From Antarcticimicrobium sp. (GTDB lineage Bacteria; Pseudomonadota; Alphaproteobacteria; Rhodobacterales; Rhodobacteraceae), in NCBI RefSeq assembly GCF_029212575.1, contig NZ_JARGPK010000050.1:1-45606 (forward strand): DNA of 45,606 bases, in the 5' to 3' direction. The position numbers and the translations under genes were made by a program. The notes beneath the pieces are model-generated. The model ran no database searches. It was not told the DNA's origin and was given only the letters and a program-made list of their open reading frames with translations. Each line of letters opens with the position of its first letter. The stretch's first letter is position 1. This document shows, piece by piece, positions 17,637 to 26,084 of this stretch.

Positions 17637-17690
17637 GAACGGGCTTTACACGTAAGTACGGGCGTTATGAACAAGAACGAGCGGGACCGG
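17634..17690 (+). repeat. Three imperfect 19-bp tandem repeats before ftsK
   Basis: Three consecutive 19-bp units begin TAAGAACGGGC (17634), TAAGTACGGGC (17653) and CAAGAACGAGC (17672). The first T is the start of the dapC stop codon, and the array ends eight bases before the ftsK ATG. Within each unit the leading ~12 bases are the better conserved part. Confidence 0.6.
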
Positions 17691-17698
17691 GGATAAGC

Positions 17699-20653
17699 AT
17701 GGCATACCAAACGCGCAGCCGCGATCCCCTGCTGGACAGCACCATGCAGGAACAGATCGAGAAACGCGGCAAGGAACTGATCGGGATCGTGCTGATCTGT
17801 CTCGGGCTGGCGGCGGCGGCAATGATCGTGTCCTACACGCCGGACGACCCCAACTGGATGGTCTCGACCGACGCGCCGGTGCAGAACTGGATGGGGCGGC
17901 TCGGGGCCTCGGTCGCCGCGCCGCTGTTCATGATCGTGGGCGAGGGAAGCTGGGGCATCGCACTGGTTCTGCTGGCCTGGGGGCTGCGTTATGCCCTGCA
18001 TCGCGGCGAGGAGCGGGCGATGGCGCGGCTGATCTTCTCCCCGATCGCGGTGGCGCTGGGCGCGGCCTATGCCGCCACGCTGGTGCCCGGTGCGGACTGG
18101 CGCGCGACCCACAGTTTCGGCCTTGGCGGGCTGTTCGGCGATACGGTGATGGGCGCGCTTCTGACGCTGCTGCCGCTGGGATCGCATTTCGCGGTCAAGC
18201 TGGTGTCGCTGGTCTCGGCGGTGGCGATGCTGGCGCTGGGGGCCTATGTTCTGGGCTTCACCCGGCCCGAAATCACCCGGGTCCTGCGCTTTGCGATGAT
18301 CGGGATGGTGATGGTCTATGGCACCGTTGCCGGCCTGCTGGGGCGCGGCGCGGTCACTGCGGCACATGCGGCGCGGGCGCGGCAGGCGCAACGGGCCGAA
18401 CGGCGCGCAGCCGAACGGCAGATGCAGGCGGCCCGCGAGGCGGGGCCGATGGCGTCGAGGCATGCGGCACCCGCAGCGATGCCCGCACCGATGTCCGAAC
18501 CCATGTTTGCCGAACCGCAGACCGAGGAGCGCGGCGGTTTCCTGTCGCGGATGCCCGGGCTGATCCGCCGCCCCGAACCGCTGCCCGAGCCGGAACTGGT
18601 GGAGCCGGATCCGGTGGCGGGCGACCGCGCGATGCCGGGCGATGACCGCATCCGGGCCAAGATCGCCGACGCGATCCGTGCCCGGGCACGGCCCCAACCT
18701 GACGCCCCCGTGATTGAGGAGGCGCGCCCGCTGACCAAGGGGCGTGGACGGGGACCCGATCCGCTTTTGCTGAACGCCGAAGGTGGGGTGCCCCTGCCGC
18801 CGGAGCCGCCGGTGACGATGGTCGCCCGGGCCGGGTTGCCGCCGGAGCCGCCCCTGGCCGCTCCGGTTGCCCCGCTTGCCGCCGCGCCCGCACAGCCGGT
18901 CCCGCAGCAGGCGACGCCCAAAGCGCCCGCGCCGACACTGGCCGCCCTTGGGGCCGCCCCCGCCGCCCCCGCCGGGGATGCGGCATTGCCGTTGCGGGCG
19001 CCGCAACCGGCGCCGCAGGTGCCTTTGACCGAGCAGCGCAAGGTCGTGCAGAATGCGCCCAGAAAGGCACTGGCCCCCTCGCGCCGGGCGCAGGCAGAGG
19101 TGCAGCCGGCGCTGGCCTTCGACGAGAACACGGTGGACTTCGAGCTTCCGCCGCTGGGCCTTCTGACCAACCCGGCGAAGATCCAGCGCCATTACCTCAG
19201 CGACGAGGCATTGGAAGAGAACGCCCGGATGCTGGAAAACGTGCTGGACGATTACGGCGTCAAGGGCGAGATCGTCAGCGTTCGCCCCGGTCCGGTGGTG
19301 ACGATGTACGAACTGGAGCCTGCACCGGGCCTCAAGGCCAGCCGCGTCATCGGGCTTGCCGACGATATCGCGCGGTCGATGTCGGCCCTGTCGGCGCGGG
19401 TCTCCACCGTGCCGGGGCGCAGCGTGATCGGGATCGAGCTGCCCAATGACAACCGCGAGAAGGTGGTGCTGCGGGAAATCCTTTCCTCCCGCGATTTCGG
19501 CGACAGCAAGATGAGCCTGCCGCTGGCACTGGGCAAGGATATCGGCGGCGAATCCGTTGTCGCCAACCTTGCCAAGATGCCCCACCTGCTGATCGCGGGG
19601 ACCACCGGCTCGGGCAAATCGGTGGCGATCAATACCATGATCCTCAGCCTGCTTTACAAGCTGACGCCCGAGGAATGCCGGTTGATCATGATCGACCCCA
19701 AGATGCTGGAACTGTCGGTCTATGACGGCATTCCGCATCTGCTCAGCCCGGTTGTGACCGACCCGAAAAAGGCGGTTGTCGCCCTGAAATGGGTGGTGGG
19801 CGAGATGGAGGAACGCTATCGCAAGATGTCCAAGATGGGCGTGCGAAATATCGAGGGGTTCAACGGACGGGTGCGCGACGCGCTCTCCAGGGGCGAGATG
19901 TTCTCGCGCACGGTTCAGACCGGGTTCGACGACAACACCGGCGAGCCGGTGTTCGAGACCGAGGAATTCGCCCCCGAGGCGCTGCCCTATATCGTGGTGA
20001 TCGTCGACGAGATGGCCGACCTGATGATGGTGGCGGGCAAAGAGATCGAGGCCTGCATCCAGCGTCTGGCGCAGATGGCGCGGGCCTCGGGCATTCATCT
20101 GATCATGGCGACCCAGCGCCCCTCGGTCGATGTCATCACCGGCACCATCAAGGCCAACTTTCCGACCCGGATCTCTTTCCAGGTGACCTCGAAGATCGAC
20201 TCGCGGACCATTCTGGGCGAGCAGGGGGCCGAACAGCTTCTGGGCATGGGCGACATGCTCTACATGGCCGGAGGCGCGCGGATCATCCGCTGCCACGGGC
20301 CATTCGTTTCCGACGAGGAGGTCGAGGAGGTGGTGACCCATCTCAAGCAGTTCGGCCCACCCGAATACGTCGGCAAGGTTCTGGATGGTCCCGACGACGA
20401 CAAGGCCGAGAACATCGACGCGGTTCTGGGCCTGTCCACCGGGGGCAACACCGATGGCGAGGATGCGCTTTACGATTCCGCCGTCCAGATCGTGATCAAC
20501 GACCGCAAATGCTCGACCTCCTACATCCAACGCAAGCTGGCGATCGGCTACAACAAGGCCGCGCGCCTGGTCGAGCAGATGGAGGACGAGGGGCTGGTGA
20601 GCCCGGCCAACCACGTCGGCAAGCGCGAGATCCTGGTGCCGGAGCAGGAGTAG
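17699..20653 (+). CDS. ftsK: DNA translocase FtsK
   Basis: A 984-residue division protein that anchors at the septum and pumps chromosomal DNA toward dif for dimer resolution. The N-terminal ~215 residues hold several membrane segments (about 27-46, 70-97, 110-129, 150-187 and 197-217). A Pro/Ala-rich linker (about 220-470) follows. The motor domain has Walker A GTTGSGKS at 634-641, Walker [12 protein letters not shown] from about 765, and [23 protein letters not shown]. The C-terminal gamma winged helix ([21 protein letters not shown]) reads KOPS-type sequences. The ATG at 17699 follows GGGGATAAGC. lolA starts 41 bp after the stop. Confidence 0.97.
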   Translation: MAYQTRSRDPLLDSTMQEQIEKRGKELIGIVLICLGLAAAAMIVSYTPDDPNWMVSTDAPVQNWMGRLGASVAAPLFMIVGEGSWGIALVLLAWGLRYALHRGEERAMARLIFSPIAVALGAAYAATLVPGADWRATHSFGLGGLFGDTVMGALLTLLPLGSHFAVKLVSLVSAVAMLALGAYVLGFTRPEITRVLRFAMIGMVMVYGTVAGLLGRGAVTAAHAARARQAQRAERRAAERQMQAAREAGPMASRHAAPAAMPAPMSEPMFAEPQTEERGGFLSRMPGLIRRPEPLPEPELVEPDPVAGDRAMPGDDRIRAKIADAIRARARPQPDAPVIEEARPLTKGRGRGPDPLLLNAEGGVPLPPEPPVTMVARAGLPPEPPLAAPVAPLAAAPAQPVPQQATPKAPAPTLAALGAAPAAPAGDAALPLRAPQPAPQVPLTEQRKVVQNAPRKALAPSRRAQAEVQPALAFDENTVDFELPPLGLLTNPAKIQRHYLSDEALEENARMLENVLDDYGVKGEIVSVRPGPVVTMYELEPAPGLKASRVIGLADDIARSMSALSARVSTVPGRSVIGIELPNDNREKVVLREILSSRDFGDSKMSLPLALGKDIGGESVVANLAKMPHLLIAGTTGSGKSVAINTMILSLLYKLTPEECRLIMIDPKMLELSVYDGIPHLLSPVVTDPKKAVVALKWVVGEMEERYRKMSKMGVRNIEGFNGRVRDALSRGEMFSRTVQTGFDDNTGEPVFETEEFAPEALPYIVVIVDEMADLMMVAGKEIEACIQRLAQMARASGIHLIMATQRPSVDVITGTIKANFPTRISFQVTSKIDSRTILGEQGAEQLLGMGDMLYMAGGARIIRCHGPFVSDEEVEEVVTHLKQFGPPEYVGKVLDGPDDDKAENIDAVLGLSTGGNTDGEDALYDSAVQIVINDRKCSTSYIQRKLAIGYNKAARLVEQMEDEGLVSPANHVGKREILVPEQE

Positions 20654-20694
20654 CGGCGGCTTTTTTTCGGTCGCCGCGCACCTATGTTGATGTC

Positions 20695-21291
20695 ATGAAA
20701 CAGATCCTTTTTGCCTGTGCGCTCTCTCTCGCCGCACCCGCTGCCTGGGCGGCAGACAAGCTGCCGCTGTCGGCAATCTCGACCTATCTGAACGGACTCA
20801 CCACCGCGCAGAGCCCGTTCACCCAGATCAACGACGATGGCAGCCTGTCGACCGGCATGCTTTACCTGCACCGGCCCGGGCGCGCGCGGTTCGACTACGA
20901 CCCGCCCGACGGCGCGGCGGTCGTGGTCGGGGCCGGAACCGTGGTGATCCATGATGAGAAATCCAACCAGCCGCCGGAAAGCTACCCGCTCAAGCGCACG
21001 CCGCTGTCGATCATCCTGGCCGAGCGTGTGGACCTGGATCGTGCCAACATGGTGGTGGGGCACGGGTTCGACGGCACCGCCACCGTGGTGACGGCGCAGG
21101 ACCCCGAGAACCCCGACTACGGGCGCATCGACCTGATGTTCACCGGCGACCCGGTGGAGCTGCGCAAATGGGTAATCCACGATGGCGGCGGCGGCCGGAC
21201 AACGGTGATCCTGGGCGCGCTGGAGACCGGCGTCGACCTCAGCGCCAGCCTGTTTCAGCCCTATACCGCCGGGGGCGTACCCGACCGCTGA
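20695..21291 (+). CDS. lolA: Outer-membrane lipoprotein carrier protein LolA
   Basis: A 198-residue periplasmic protein. The signal peptide MKQILFACALSLAAPAAWA is predicted to be cleaved before ADKLPL. The mature part has the LolA pattern: ISTYLNGLTTAQSPFTQ, the repeated strand GMLYLHRPGRARFDYDPPD, then VVGAGTVVIHDEKSNQPPESYPLKRTPLSIIL. LolA receives lipoproteins from LolCDE and hands them to the outer membrane, which fits the several lipoproteins in this window. Length is normal. Shine-Dalgarno complementarity is weak. The ftsK-lolA order is common in this bacterial group and supports the call. Confidence 0.93.
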   Translation: MKQILFACALSLAAPAAWAADKLPLSAISTYLNGLTTAQSPFTQINDDGSLSTGMLYLHRPGRARFDYDPPDGAAVVVGAGTVVIHDEKSNQPPESYPLKRTPLSIILAERVDLDRANMVVGHGFDGTATVVTAQDPENPDYGRIDLMFTGDPVELRKWVIHDGGGGRTTVILGALETGVDLSASLFQPYTAGGVPDR

Positions 21292-21321
21292 GCGCCGCTC
21301 CGTCCCGCCGGCGCGATCCGG

Positions 21322-21909
21322 TCAGTCGCAGCCGCGCAGCTGGGCGCTGTAGGTGTTCGCGCGCTGCTCGACTTGCGACGCGACGCGCAGCAGCCAGCTC
21401 TTGCTTCTGTGCGATCCGCGGGAATACCCGGTATGCCCCTCGTGGTAGGCTAGGTACTGGTTGCGCGCATCGGTCAGCGCGATGCCGTTGCGTTCGTAGC
21501 TGCGGGTCATGTACCAGCCCATGAAATCGGCCGCGTCGCGCATGTCGTCGCGTTTCGCGCGCCGCCGGCCGACCGCATCCTTGTACTCGTCCCAGGTGCC
21601 GTCGAGCGCCTGGCTGTAGCCATAGGCGCTGCTGACCCGACCCATGGGAATCACCCCCAGCGCGTAGCGGTGCGGCGTGCGCGCATCGGAGCGGAATTTG
21701 CTTTCCTGATAAATCACGGCCATCTGGACATGGACAGGAACCCCCCACTTGCGCTGGGTCGCGCGAAAGGCGCGCTTGTACTTCGGCCGCTGCGCCAGAA
21801 TGCTGCAGGCGTTGTCGAGGTTCCGCGGCGGTGCCTTGTACCCGCCGCCGCAGGACGCCAGAAGAAGGACGATTATCAGTGCGCTCAGAGGTCTGCTCAT
21901 CTGCCTCAT
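21322..21909 (-). CDS. Lytic transglycosylase (SLT-type) lipoprotein
   Basis: A 195-residue predicted lipoprotein with SALIIVLLLASC, the acylated Cys at residue 20 and a GGGYK linker. The catalytic domain has VIYQESKFRSDARTP with the probable catalytic Glu69, then SAYGYSQALDGTWDEYKDAVG and DAADFMGWYMTRSYERNGI, resembling transglycosylase SLT domains that cleave the MurNAc-GlcNAc bond. Two nearby ATG codons (21909 and 21900) are possible starts; both keep the signal sequence. It converges with lolA and diverges from hspQ. The fold assignment is secure enough, while the role in growth or division is not known. Confidence 0.82.
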   Translation of the reverse strand: MRQMSRPLSALIIVLLLASCGGGYKAPPRNLDNACSILAQRPKYKRAFRATQRKWGVPVHVQMAVIYQESKFRSDARTPHRYALGVIPMGRVSSAYGYSQALDGTWDEYKDAVGRRRAKRDDMRDAADFMGWYMTRSYERNGIALTDARNQYLAYHEGHTGYSRGSHRSKSWLLRVASQVEQRANTYSAQLRGCD

Positions 21910-22098
21910 GCCTTTTTTTATAGGATTTTAGCCTAACATCTGCCGGGATGAAATCCAATTCACAGCTGCTTTGGGTGCTTGGTCCGCAAGGGGCACTGTC
22001 AAGGCCGGGTCCACAGACTGTTTCTGCGAAAATCCCGGCCCGGGGTTGGACAACATGGTGCATTTACGGTTAAGAACGGGCGGTAGGGGCAAGGTCTG

Positions 22099-22425
22099 AT
22101 GCTGAAGACACGTGCAAAATATTATCTCGGCCAGGTGGTCCGTCACAGGAAGCATCCGTTTCGTGGGGTGGTGTTCGACGTGGACCCCGAGTTCTCCAAT
22201 ACCGACGAGTGGTACGAGGCGATCCCGGAGGAGAGCCGTCCGGTGAAGGACCAGCCGTTCTATCACCTGCTGGCCGAAAACGACAGCAGCTACTACGTCG
22301 CCTATGTCTCGGAACAGAACCTGGTTGCCGATTATTCAGGCGAGCCGGTGGATCACCCCGACATCCCCGAGATGTTCGGACCGTTCCAGGACGGCGCCTA
22401 TCCGCTGCATTTCCAGTTCAACTGA
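22099..22425 (+). CDS. hspQ: Heat-shock protein HspQ
   Basis: A 108-residue protein of the HspQ/YccV hemimethylated-DNA-binding domain family. KYYLGQVVRHRKHPFRGVVFDVDPEF is followed by QPFYHLLAENDSSYYVAYVSEQNLVAD, both characteristic. In enterobacteria HspQ affects Lon specificity and DnaA stability. The ATG at 22099 follows GGGGCAAGG. No RpoH-type promoter could be recognised upstream. A hairpin follows the stop by about 20 bp. Beyond it lies the duplicated end of ggt, showing that hspQ and ggt used to converge directly. Confidence 0.94.
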   Translation: MLKTRAKYYLGQVVRHRKHPFRGVVFDVDPEFSNTDEWYEAIPEESRPVKDQPFYHLLAENDSSYYVAYVSEQNLVADYSGEPVDHPDIPEMFGPFQDGAYPLHFQFN

Positions 22426-22444
22426 GCGAACAGGATAAACCGCG

Positions 22445-22466
22445 GGCCGGGCGTTGCCGCCCGGCC
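22445..22466. terminator. Bidirectional hairpin at the original hspQ/ggt junction
   Basis: A perfect 9-bp stem (GGCCGGGCG 22445-22453 / CGCCCGGCC 22458-22466) has a TTGC tetraloop and no strong T run. It lies 19 bp after the hspQ stop and 8 bp before the duplicated ggt stop codon in repeat copy 1. It probably served both convergent genes before the insertion moved the functional ggt end away. Confidence 0.55.
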
Positions 22467-22470
22467 ATCC

Positions 22471-22573
22471 GTGCTCAGTACCCCAGTGCGCAGCCATCCT
22501 TGCGCGGATCGCTTGCCCCCTCCAGCACACCGTCGGGGCGGATGCGGATCGCCTGGGCGCCGCCGAGGGGCGT
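22471..22573. repeat. Direct repeat copy 1: orphan 3' end of ggt
   Basis: These 103 bp match 23375-23477 with a single difference (G at 22478, A at 23382). They include the last 32 codons and the stop of ggt on the minus strand, but the reading frame is not continued beyond 22573. The copy is therefore a non-functional gene fragment left of the inserted DNA. Confidence 0.97.
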
Positions 22574-23374
22574 CGGGTAAGGAATAGATACCGACGGCTC
22601 ATTGGGGGGGCTCTTGCCTCCTTGGGTTGATTCAGTTGCCAAGATGGTGCACTCTAAGTGGCGGCGGAGGCTGTCCTAGGTGTTTTAGATGAAACGGTAC
22701 CTAATTGTAGCTGCCCTGTTGAGCGGATGTACGGGGTCCTATGGTGGCACTGGGCAAACAACGTCAGGTTTGCCTGTCGCAGGACAGTATACTGCACTCG
22801 GTGTCCAGAACGGGCAGGCTGTTTTCGATATCTCAGTCGCTTCAGCATCTGCTGGGGCATGTGTTGGTCAGTCTAAGCGCCCGACGAATTCTGTCATCTC
22901 GCCGATCAGGTTAACTTGTGAAGGCGGCGTAAATGGGTCAGGGACCTTTGCATCCGATTTTTCCAAGGGGCAGGACACCATAATCTACCGGCTTTCTAAC
23001 GGTGAGCGTGGCGACGTTGTGATCGGAGGAGTCAGCCCACAGCAACAAGCTACAAACCGTCAAGCAGCCTACAATGCAAGCTACAACGTTGGTGTCGCAC
23101 TGGCCGGTGGAGTTCGAAATTCTGCGGATGATCGCGTGACCTGCCGCACTTATGGTAGCACGACAAGATGCCAAGCATATTGATTGGCTACTTATAGTTG
23201 TGAGTGGTTCCTATGCGAGAGCGACAGTGATTGGTCTGACGTTAATCCTTGTGCCTTGGAATATCCGGGTAACCCCATAAAGGACCTCTCCCCTGGCGGG
23301 AAAGGTCAACTAGAAGGGTTAAAGAGCCAACGCGTAGCAGGCGCTAAAGACATTGATCCAGAGAGATAGCTGAG
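22574..23374. other. Inserted islet between the two ggt-end repeats
   Basis: Unique DNA of 801 bp sits between the repeats; with one repeat copy the insertion is 904 bp. Four 60-base lines counted inside it have 30-34 G+C, against 43 of 60 in a sampled ggt line, so composition differs from the flanks. It carries one lipoprotein gene. About 190 bp after that gene contain no convincing coding region. No integrase, transposase or terminal inverted repeats were seen. An imperfect hairpin (CGTCGG 22571-22576 / CCGACG 22591-22596) straddles the left junction. Confidence 0.85.
22689..23183 (+). CDS. Orphan lipoprotein on the islet
   Basis: A 164-residue predicted lipoprotein that I do not recognise. 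MKRYLIVAALLSGC gives a clean lipobox with Cys14, followed by a Gly/Ser/Thr-rich stretch. The mature protein has four further cysteines (ACVGQ, LTCEGG, VTCRTYG, TRCQAY), which could form two disulfides in the periplasm. The middle segment contains a Gln/Asn/Ala-rich QQQATNRQAAYNASYN. Lower GC and its position between ggt-end repeats indicate acquisition. The ATG at 22689 lies 8 bp after an AGG. Function is unknown. The same frame is open again after the stop, but that 61-codon continuation has no recognisable features. Confidence 0.78.
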   Translation: MKRYLIVAALLSGCTGSYGGTGQTTSGLPVAGQYTALGVQNGQAVFDISVASASAGACVGQSKRPTNSVISPIRLTCEGGVNGSGTFASDFSKGQDTIIYRLSNGERGDVVIGGVSPQQQATNRQAAYNASYNVGVALAGGVRNSADDRVTCRTYGSTTRCQAY

Positions 23375-23477
23375 GTGCTCAATACCCCAGTGCGCAGCCA
23401 TCCTTGCGCGGATCGCTTGCCCCCTCCAGCACACCGTCGGGGCGGATGCGGATCGCCTGGGCGCCGCCGAGGGGCGT
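23375..23477. repeat. Direct repeat copy 2: functional 3' end of ggt
   Basis: Second copy of the 103-bp repeat, here continuous with the intact ggt gene. It contains the ggt stop codon at 23379-23381. See copy 1 at 22471-22573. Confidence 0.97.
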
Positions 23478-24956
23478 GTCCGGGATCGCCACCTTGTGCC
23501 CGAGATCGGCCAGCTGCTGCCGCACGGCGTTCGAATAGCCGCGCTCGAGCTTCATCGTGCCGGCATCGGAAAAGGCGCGTGGCGCGTCCACGGCTGCCTG
23601 CAGGCCCATCCCGAAATCGTGCAGGTTGCTGACGAACCGGGCATGCCCGTTGGGCTGATAGGCACCGCCCATCACGCCGAAGGGCATCAGCCCACCGTCG
23701 CCGTCGCGCAGCATCGCCGGGATGATCGTGTGCATCGGCCGCTTGTTGCCCGCCAGCTCGTTCGGGTGCCCCTGCTGCAAGGAAAACCCGGCGCCGCGGT
23801 TTTGCAGCAGGATGCCGAATTTCTCGCTGGCGATGCCCGATCCGAAGCCGTGGAAGATCGAATAGATCAACGAGACAGCCATGCGATCCCGGTCCACCAC
23901 GGTGATATAGATCGTGTCCTTGTGCACCGCCTCGCTCAGCGGTGCGGGATCGGCCATCGCCCTGTCCATGTCGATCAGCGCCGCCAGCCTGGCGGCGGTT
24001 GCCGGTGCCAGCATATGGTCCAGCCGGGTGGTGTGGTCGGCATCGGCGATGAAACGGTTGCGCGCGTCATAGGCCAGCTTGGCGGCCTCGGCCTCCAGGT
24101 GGGCGCGTCGGGCGCCGAGCGGGTCCATCCCGGCGATGTCGAAATGTGACAGGATATTCAGCATCAGGATCGCGGTCGCACCCTGGCCGTTGGGCGGATG
24201 CTCCAGCAGCTCCGCCCCCTTGTAGGTGCCCGACACCGGGTCGGTCTCGGCACAGCGGGTGGCGGCGAAATCCTCGGGCGTATGCACCCCGCCCAGCGCA
24301 TTGAGCGTGGCGCAGATATCCTCGGCCACCTCGCCGGTGTAGAAGGCATCGCGCCCGTCGCGCGCGATCCGGCGCAGCACCTCGGCCTGGCCCGGGGCGC
24401 GGAAAACCTCGCCCACCCTGGGCACGCGGCCGCCGATCAGGTAGGTGTCGCGCGCCGCGCCCTGCAGCGTCTCCGCGGCACTGGCCCAATCGAAGGCCAC
24501 CCGCGGGGCCACCGGAACGCCTTCGTCTGCATAGCGGATCGCGGGGGCAAGAAGGCTGTCCAGCCCCAGCTTGCCGACGGTGCCCGAGAGGTGGCAAAAG
24601 GCATCGATGGCCCCCGGAACGGTCACCGCGTGGGCGCTGTGGACCGGCACCACGGTTTCACCGGCGGCGCGCAGCGCCTCTGCGCTGGCCGCCGCGGGCG
24701 ATCTGCCGGACCCGTTCAGCGCCTTGACCGCGCCGGTTTTCGGATCGCTGTAGAGCACGAAGCAATCGCCGCCGATCCCGGTCATCTGCGGCTCGCAGAT
24801 CCCCAGCAGCACCGCGCCTGCGATCGCCGCGTCCATGGCGTTGCCGCCCTGCTTCAGGATCTCAACCGCGGCCTGTGCCGCCAGCGGGTGCGAGGTTGCG
24901 CAAACCCCGTTCGTGGCCAGCACCTCCGACCGTCCGGGCCTGTGAAAATCGCGCAT
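23379..24956 (-). CDS. ggt: Gamma-glutamyltransferase family protein
   Basis: A 525-residue Ntn-hydrolase precursor. The self-cleavage and nucleophile threonine is T348 in KDTIYITVVD, aligning with the TTHYSVVD motif of E. coli GGT. GGNAMDAAIAGAVLLGICEPQMTGIGGDCF and the oxyanion region MGGAYQPNGHARFVSNLHDFGMG are typical. No signal peptide is visible, so it is probably a cytoplasmic GGT-like hydrolase acting on glutathione or other gamma-glutamyl or acylated compounds. The ATG at 24956 follows a GGGGGG stretch. The last 103 bp exist twice, because DNA was inserted right behind this gene and separated it from its probable terminator hairpin. Confidence 0.93.
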   Translation of the reverse strand: MRDFHRPGRSEVLATNGVCATSHPLAAQAAVEILKQGGNAMDAAIAGAVLLGICEPQMTGIGGDCFVLYSDPKTGAVKALNGSGRSPAAASAEALRAAGETVVPVHSAHAVTVPGAIDAFCHLSGTVGKLGLDSLLAPAIRYADEGVPVAPRVAFDWASAAETLQGAARDTYLIGGRVPRVGEVFRAPGQAEVLRRIARDGRDAFYTGEVAEDICATLNALGGVHTPEDFAATRCAETDPVSGTYKGAELLEHPPNGQGATAILMLNILSHFDIAGMDPLGARRAHLEAEAAKLAYDARNRFIADADHTTRLDHMLAPATAARLAALIDMDRAMADPAPLSEAVHKDTIYITVVDRDRMAVSLIYSIFHGFGSGIASEKFGILLQNRGAGFSLQQGHPNELAGNKRPMHTIIPAMLRDGDGGLMPFGVMGGAYQPNGHARFVSNLHDFGMGLQAAVDAPRAFSDAGTMKLERGYSNAVRQQLADLGHKVAIPDTPLGGAQAIRIRPDGVLEGASDPRKDGCALGY

Positions 24957-25159
24957 GGAAACCCCCCTTGTCCTGTCCGCCAGGGGACATTAGGGCGCGG
25001 CGGGGCGAATGCCAACCGATGTAAATGTCGGGGGGAAAGACCTCGGCGCCGCGCATTGGGTGGGGGCAATTACAGCGCGGCACCGAGGGAAGCCTGTTGC
25101 AGCTACATCCCCCTTATCGCGGCGCAATCGGGCAGCAGTTGGGAGCGATTGCGGCGGTT

Positions 25160-25618
25160 TCAGGGCGCGATTTCCCGCCCGGTTCGCGGAGTCCCGGTGA
25201 GGCGGAAGCGCAGCGACAGCATGTTGCACGCGTCCCTGCGTTGGTAATCGACCTGATCCGTCAACTGGTGGATCAGCGTCCAGCCGAACCCGCCTTCGGG
25301 CAGGTCGGCCCGCGGCAAACCGGGATCCAAGGATTTTGCCTGCGGCACGCGCCCGCCAGGAAGCGGGCGGCCATCGTCGATGATCCGCAGGTCCAGCATT
25401 GCCTCTGACAGCCGTGCGTGGATCGCGATCCGATGCCCCGGTTTGCCGCCGAAGGCATGCTCGATGACGTTGTTTACGGCCTCCACAAGGGCCAGTTCGA
25501 CATCGCCGACTAGCGTCGCGGGCAGGCCGCTTGCGCGCAACCGGCCGATAACGCCGCCGATCCCGTCGCGAGCGGCAAGATCGGTCGCGTCGAATTCAAA
25601 CGAACACTGATGCGACAT
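25160..25618 (-). CDS. Anti-sigma regulatory ATP-binding protein (RsbW/SpoIIAB-like)
   Basis: A 152-residue HATPase_c_2 domain. The N-box is ELALVEAVNNVIEHAF, the D-box region is LRIIDDGRPLPG, and the lid/G-box is LPEGGFGWTLIHQLTDQ. Proteins of this type bind a sigma factor or another target and phosphorylate the cognate STAS antagonist on Ser. The STAS gene lies 39 bp upstream on the same strand, so the two form a partner-switch pair. No sigma factor or PP2C phosphatase gene is nearby, so the output is unknown. A 203-bp gap downstream to ggt holds nothing recognisable. Confidence 0.9.
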   Translation of the reverse strand: MSHQCSFEFDATDLAARDGIGGVIGRLRASGLPATLVGDVELALVEAVNNVIEHAFGGKPGHRIAIHARLSEAMLDLRIIDDGRPLPGGRVPQAKSLDPGLPRADLPEGGFGWTLIHQLTDQVDYQRRDACNMLSLRFRLTGTPRTGREIAP

Positions 25619-25657
25619 CGTGCTGTGGCGCCATCCGGCCGGGAGATGGACCCGGGC

Positions 25658-25996
25658 TCATCCGCCGAGCTCGGTCATGGCGTCGTCCAGGGAGGGGAAC
25701 AGGGTGAAAACCGTGTCCATCCGGGTCAGGCGAAAGACCTTCTCGACCATCGGGGATAGGCCGGCAAGGTCGAGCCGGCGATCGGCGCCCAGGTGCTTCA
25801 TCGCGGCGACGATGGCGCCCAGCCCGCTGGAATCGATGAACGACACCTCCGACAGGTCCAGGATCACCCGCTCAGGCCCGCCATCGGTTTCGGTGCGCAT
25901 GTTCTCCTTGAACTGGATTGCGACCGCCGCGTCGATCCGCTCGGCCTTGACGGTGACCACGCGGGCGCCGCCGTGCTGTTTGCTGGACAGGAACAT
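25658..25996 (-). CDS. STAS-domain anti-sigma factor antagonist
   Basis: A 112-residue single STAS domain. RVVTVKAERIDAAVAIQFKENMR is followed by the phosphorylation loop LSEVSFIDSSGLGAIVAAMKHLG, with Ser56-Ser57 as the candidate target of the kinase encoded next door. The start at 25996 was chosen because AGGAG lies five bases upstream of it; an ATG four codons earlier would place that site inside the gene. In the unphosphorylated state such proteins sequester the anti-sigma factor. It is divergent from the thiolase gene, with 88 bp between starts. Confidence 0.92.
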   Translation of the reverse strand: MFLSSKQHGGARVVTVKAERIDAAVAIQFKENMRTETDGGPERVILDLSEVSFIDSSGLGAIVAAMKHLGADRRLDLAGLSPMVEKVFRLTRMDTVFTLFPSLDDAMTELGG

Positions 25997-26084
25997 GGAT
26001 CTCCTCATATGGCGTTTTGGCCCGGTTCAGGCTAGACGGGAATCCTTACCAATCGGTTGTCCTGAGCTTTGAGGAGTAAGCGGC

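Noticed and set aside
17627-20614. 995-residue open frame antisense to ftsK
   Set aside because: It overlaps a certain gene completely, is rich in His, Arg and Gly, and lacks any recognisable motif.
23184-23369. 61-codon frame directly following the islet lipoprotein stop
   Set aside because: It has only a TTG start and no ribosome-binding site. It is in the same frame as the lipoprotein, so it might be an old extension, but nothing supports expression.
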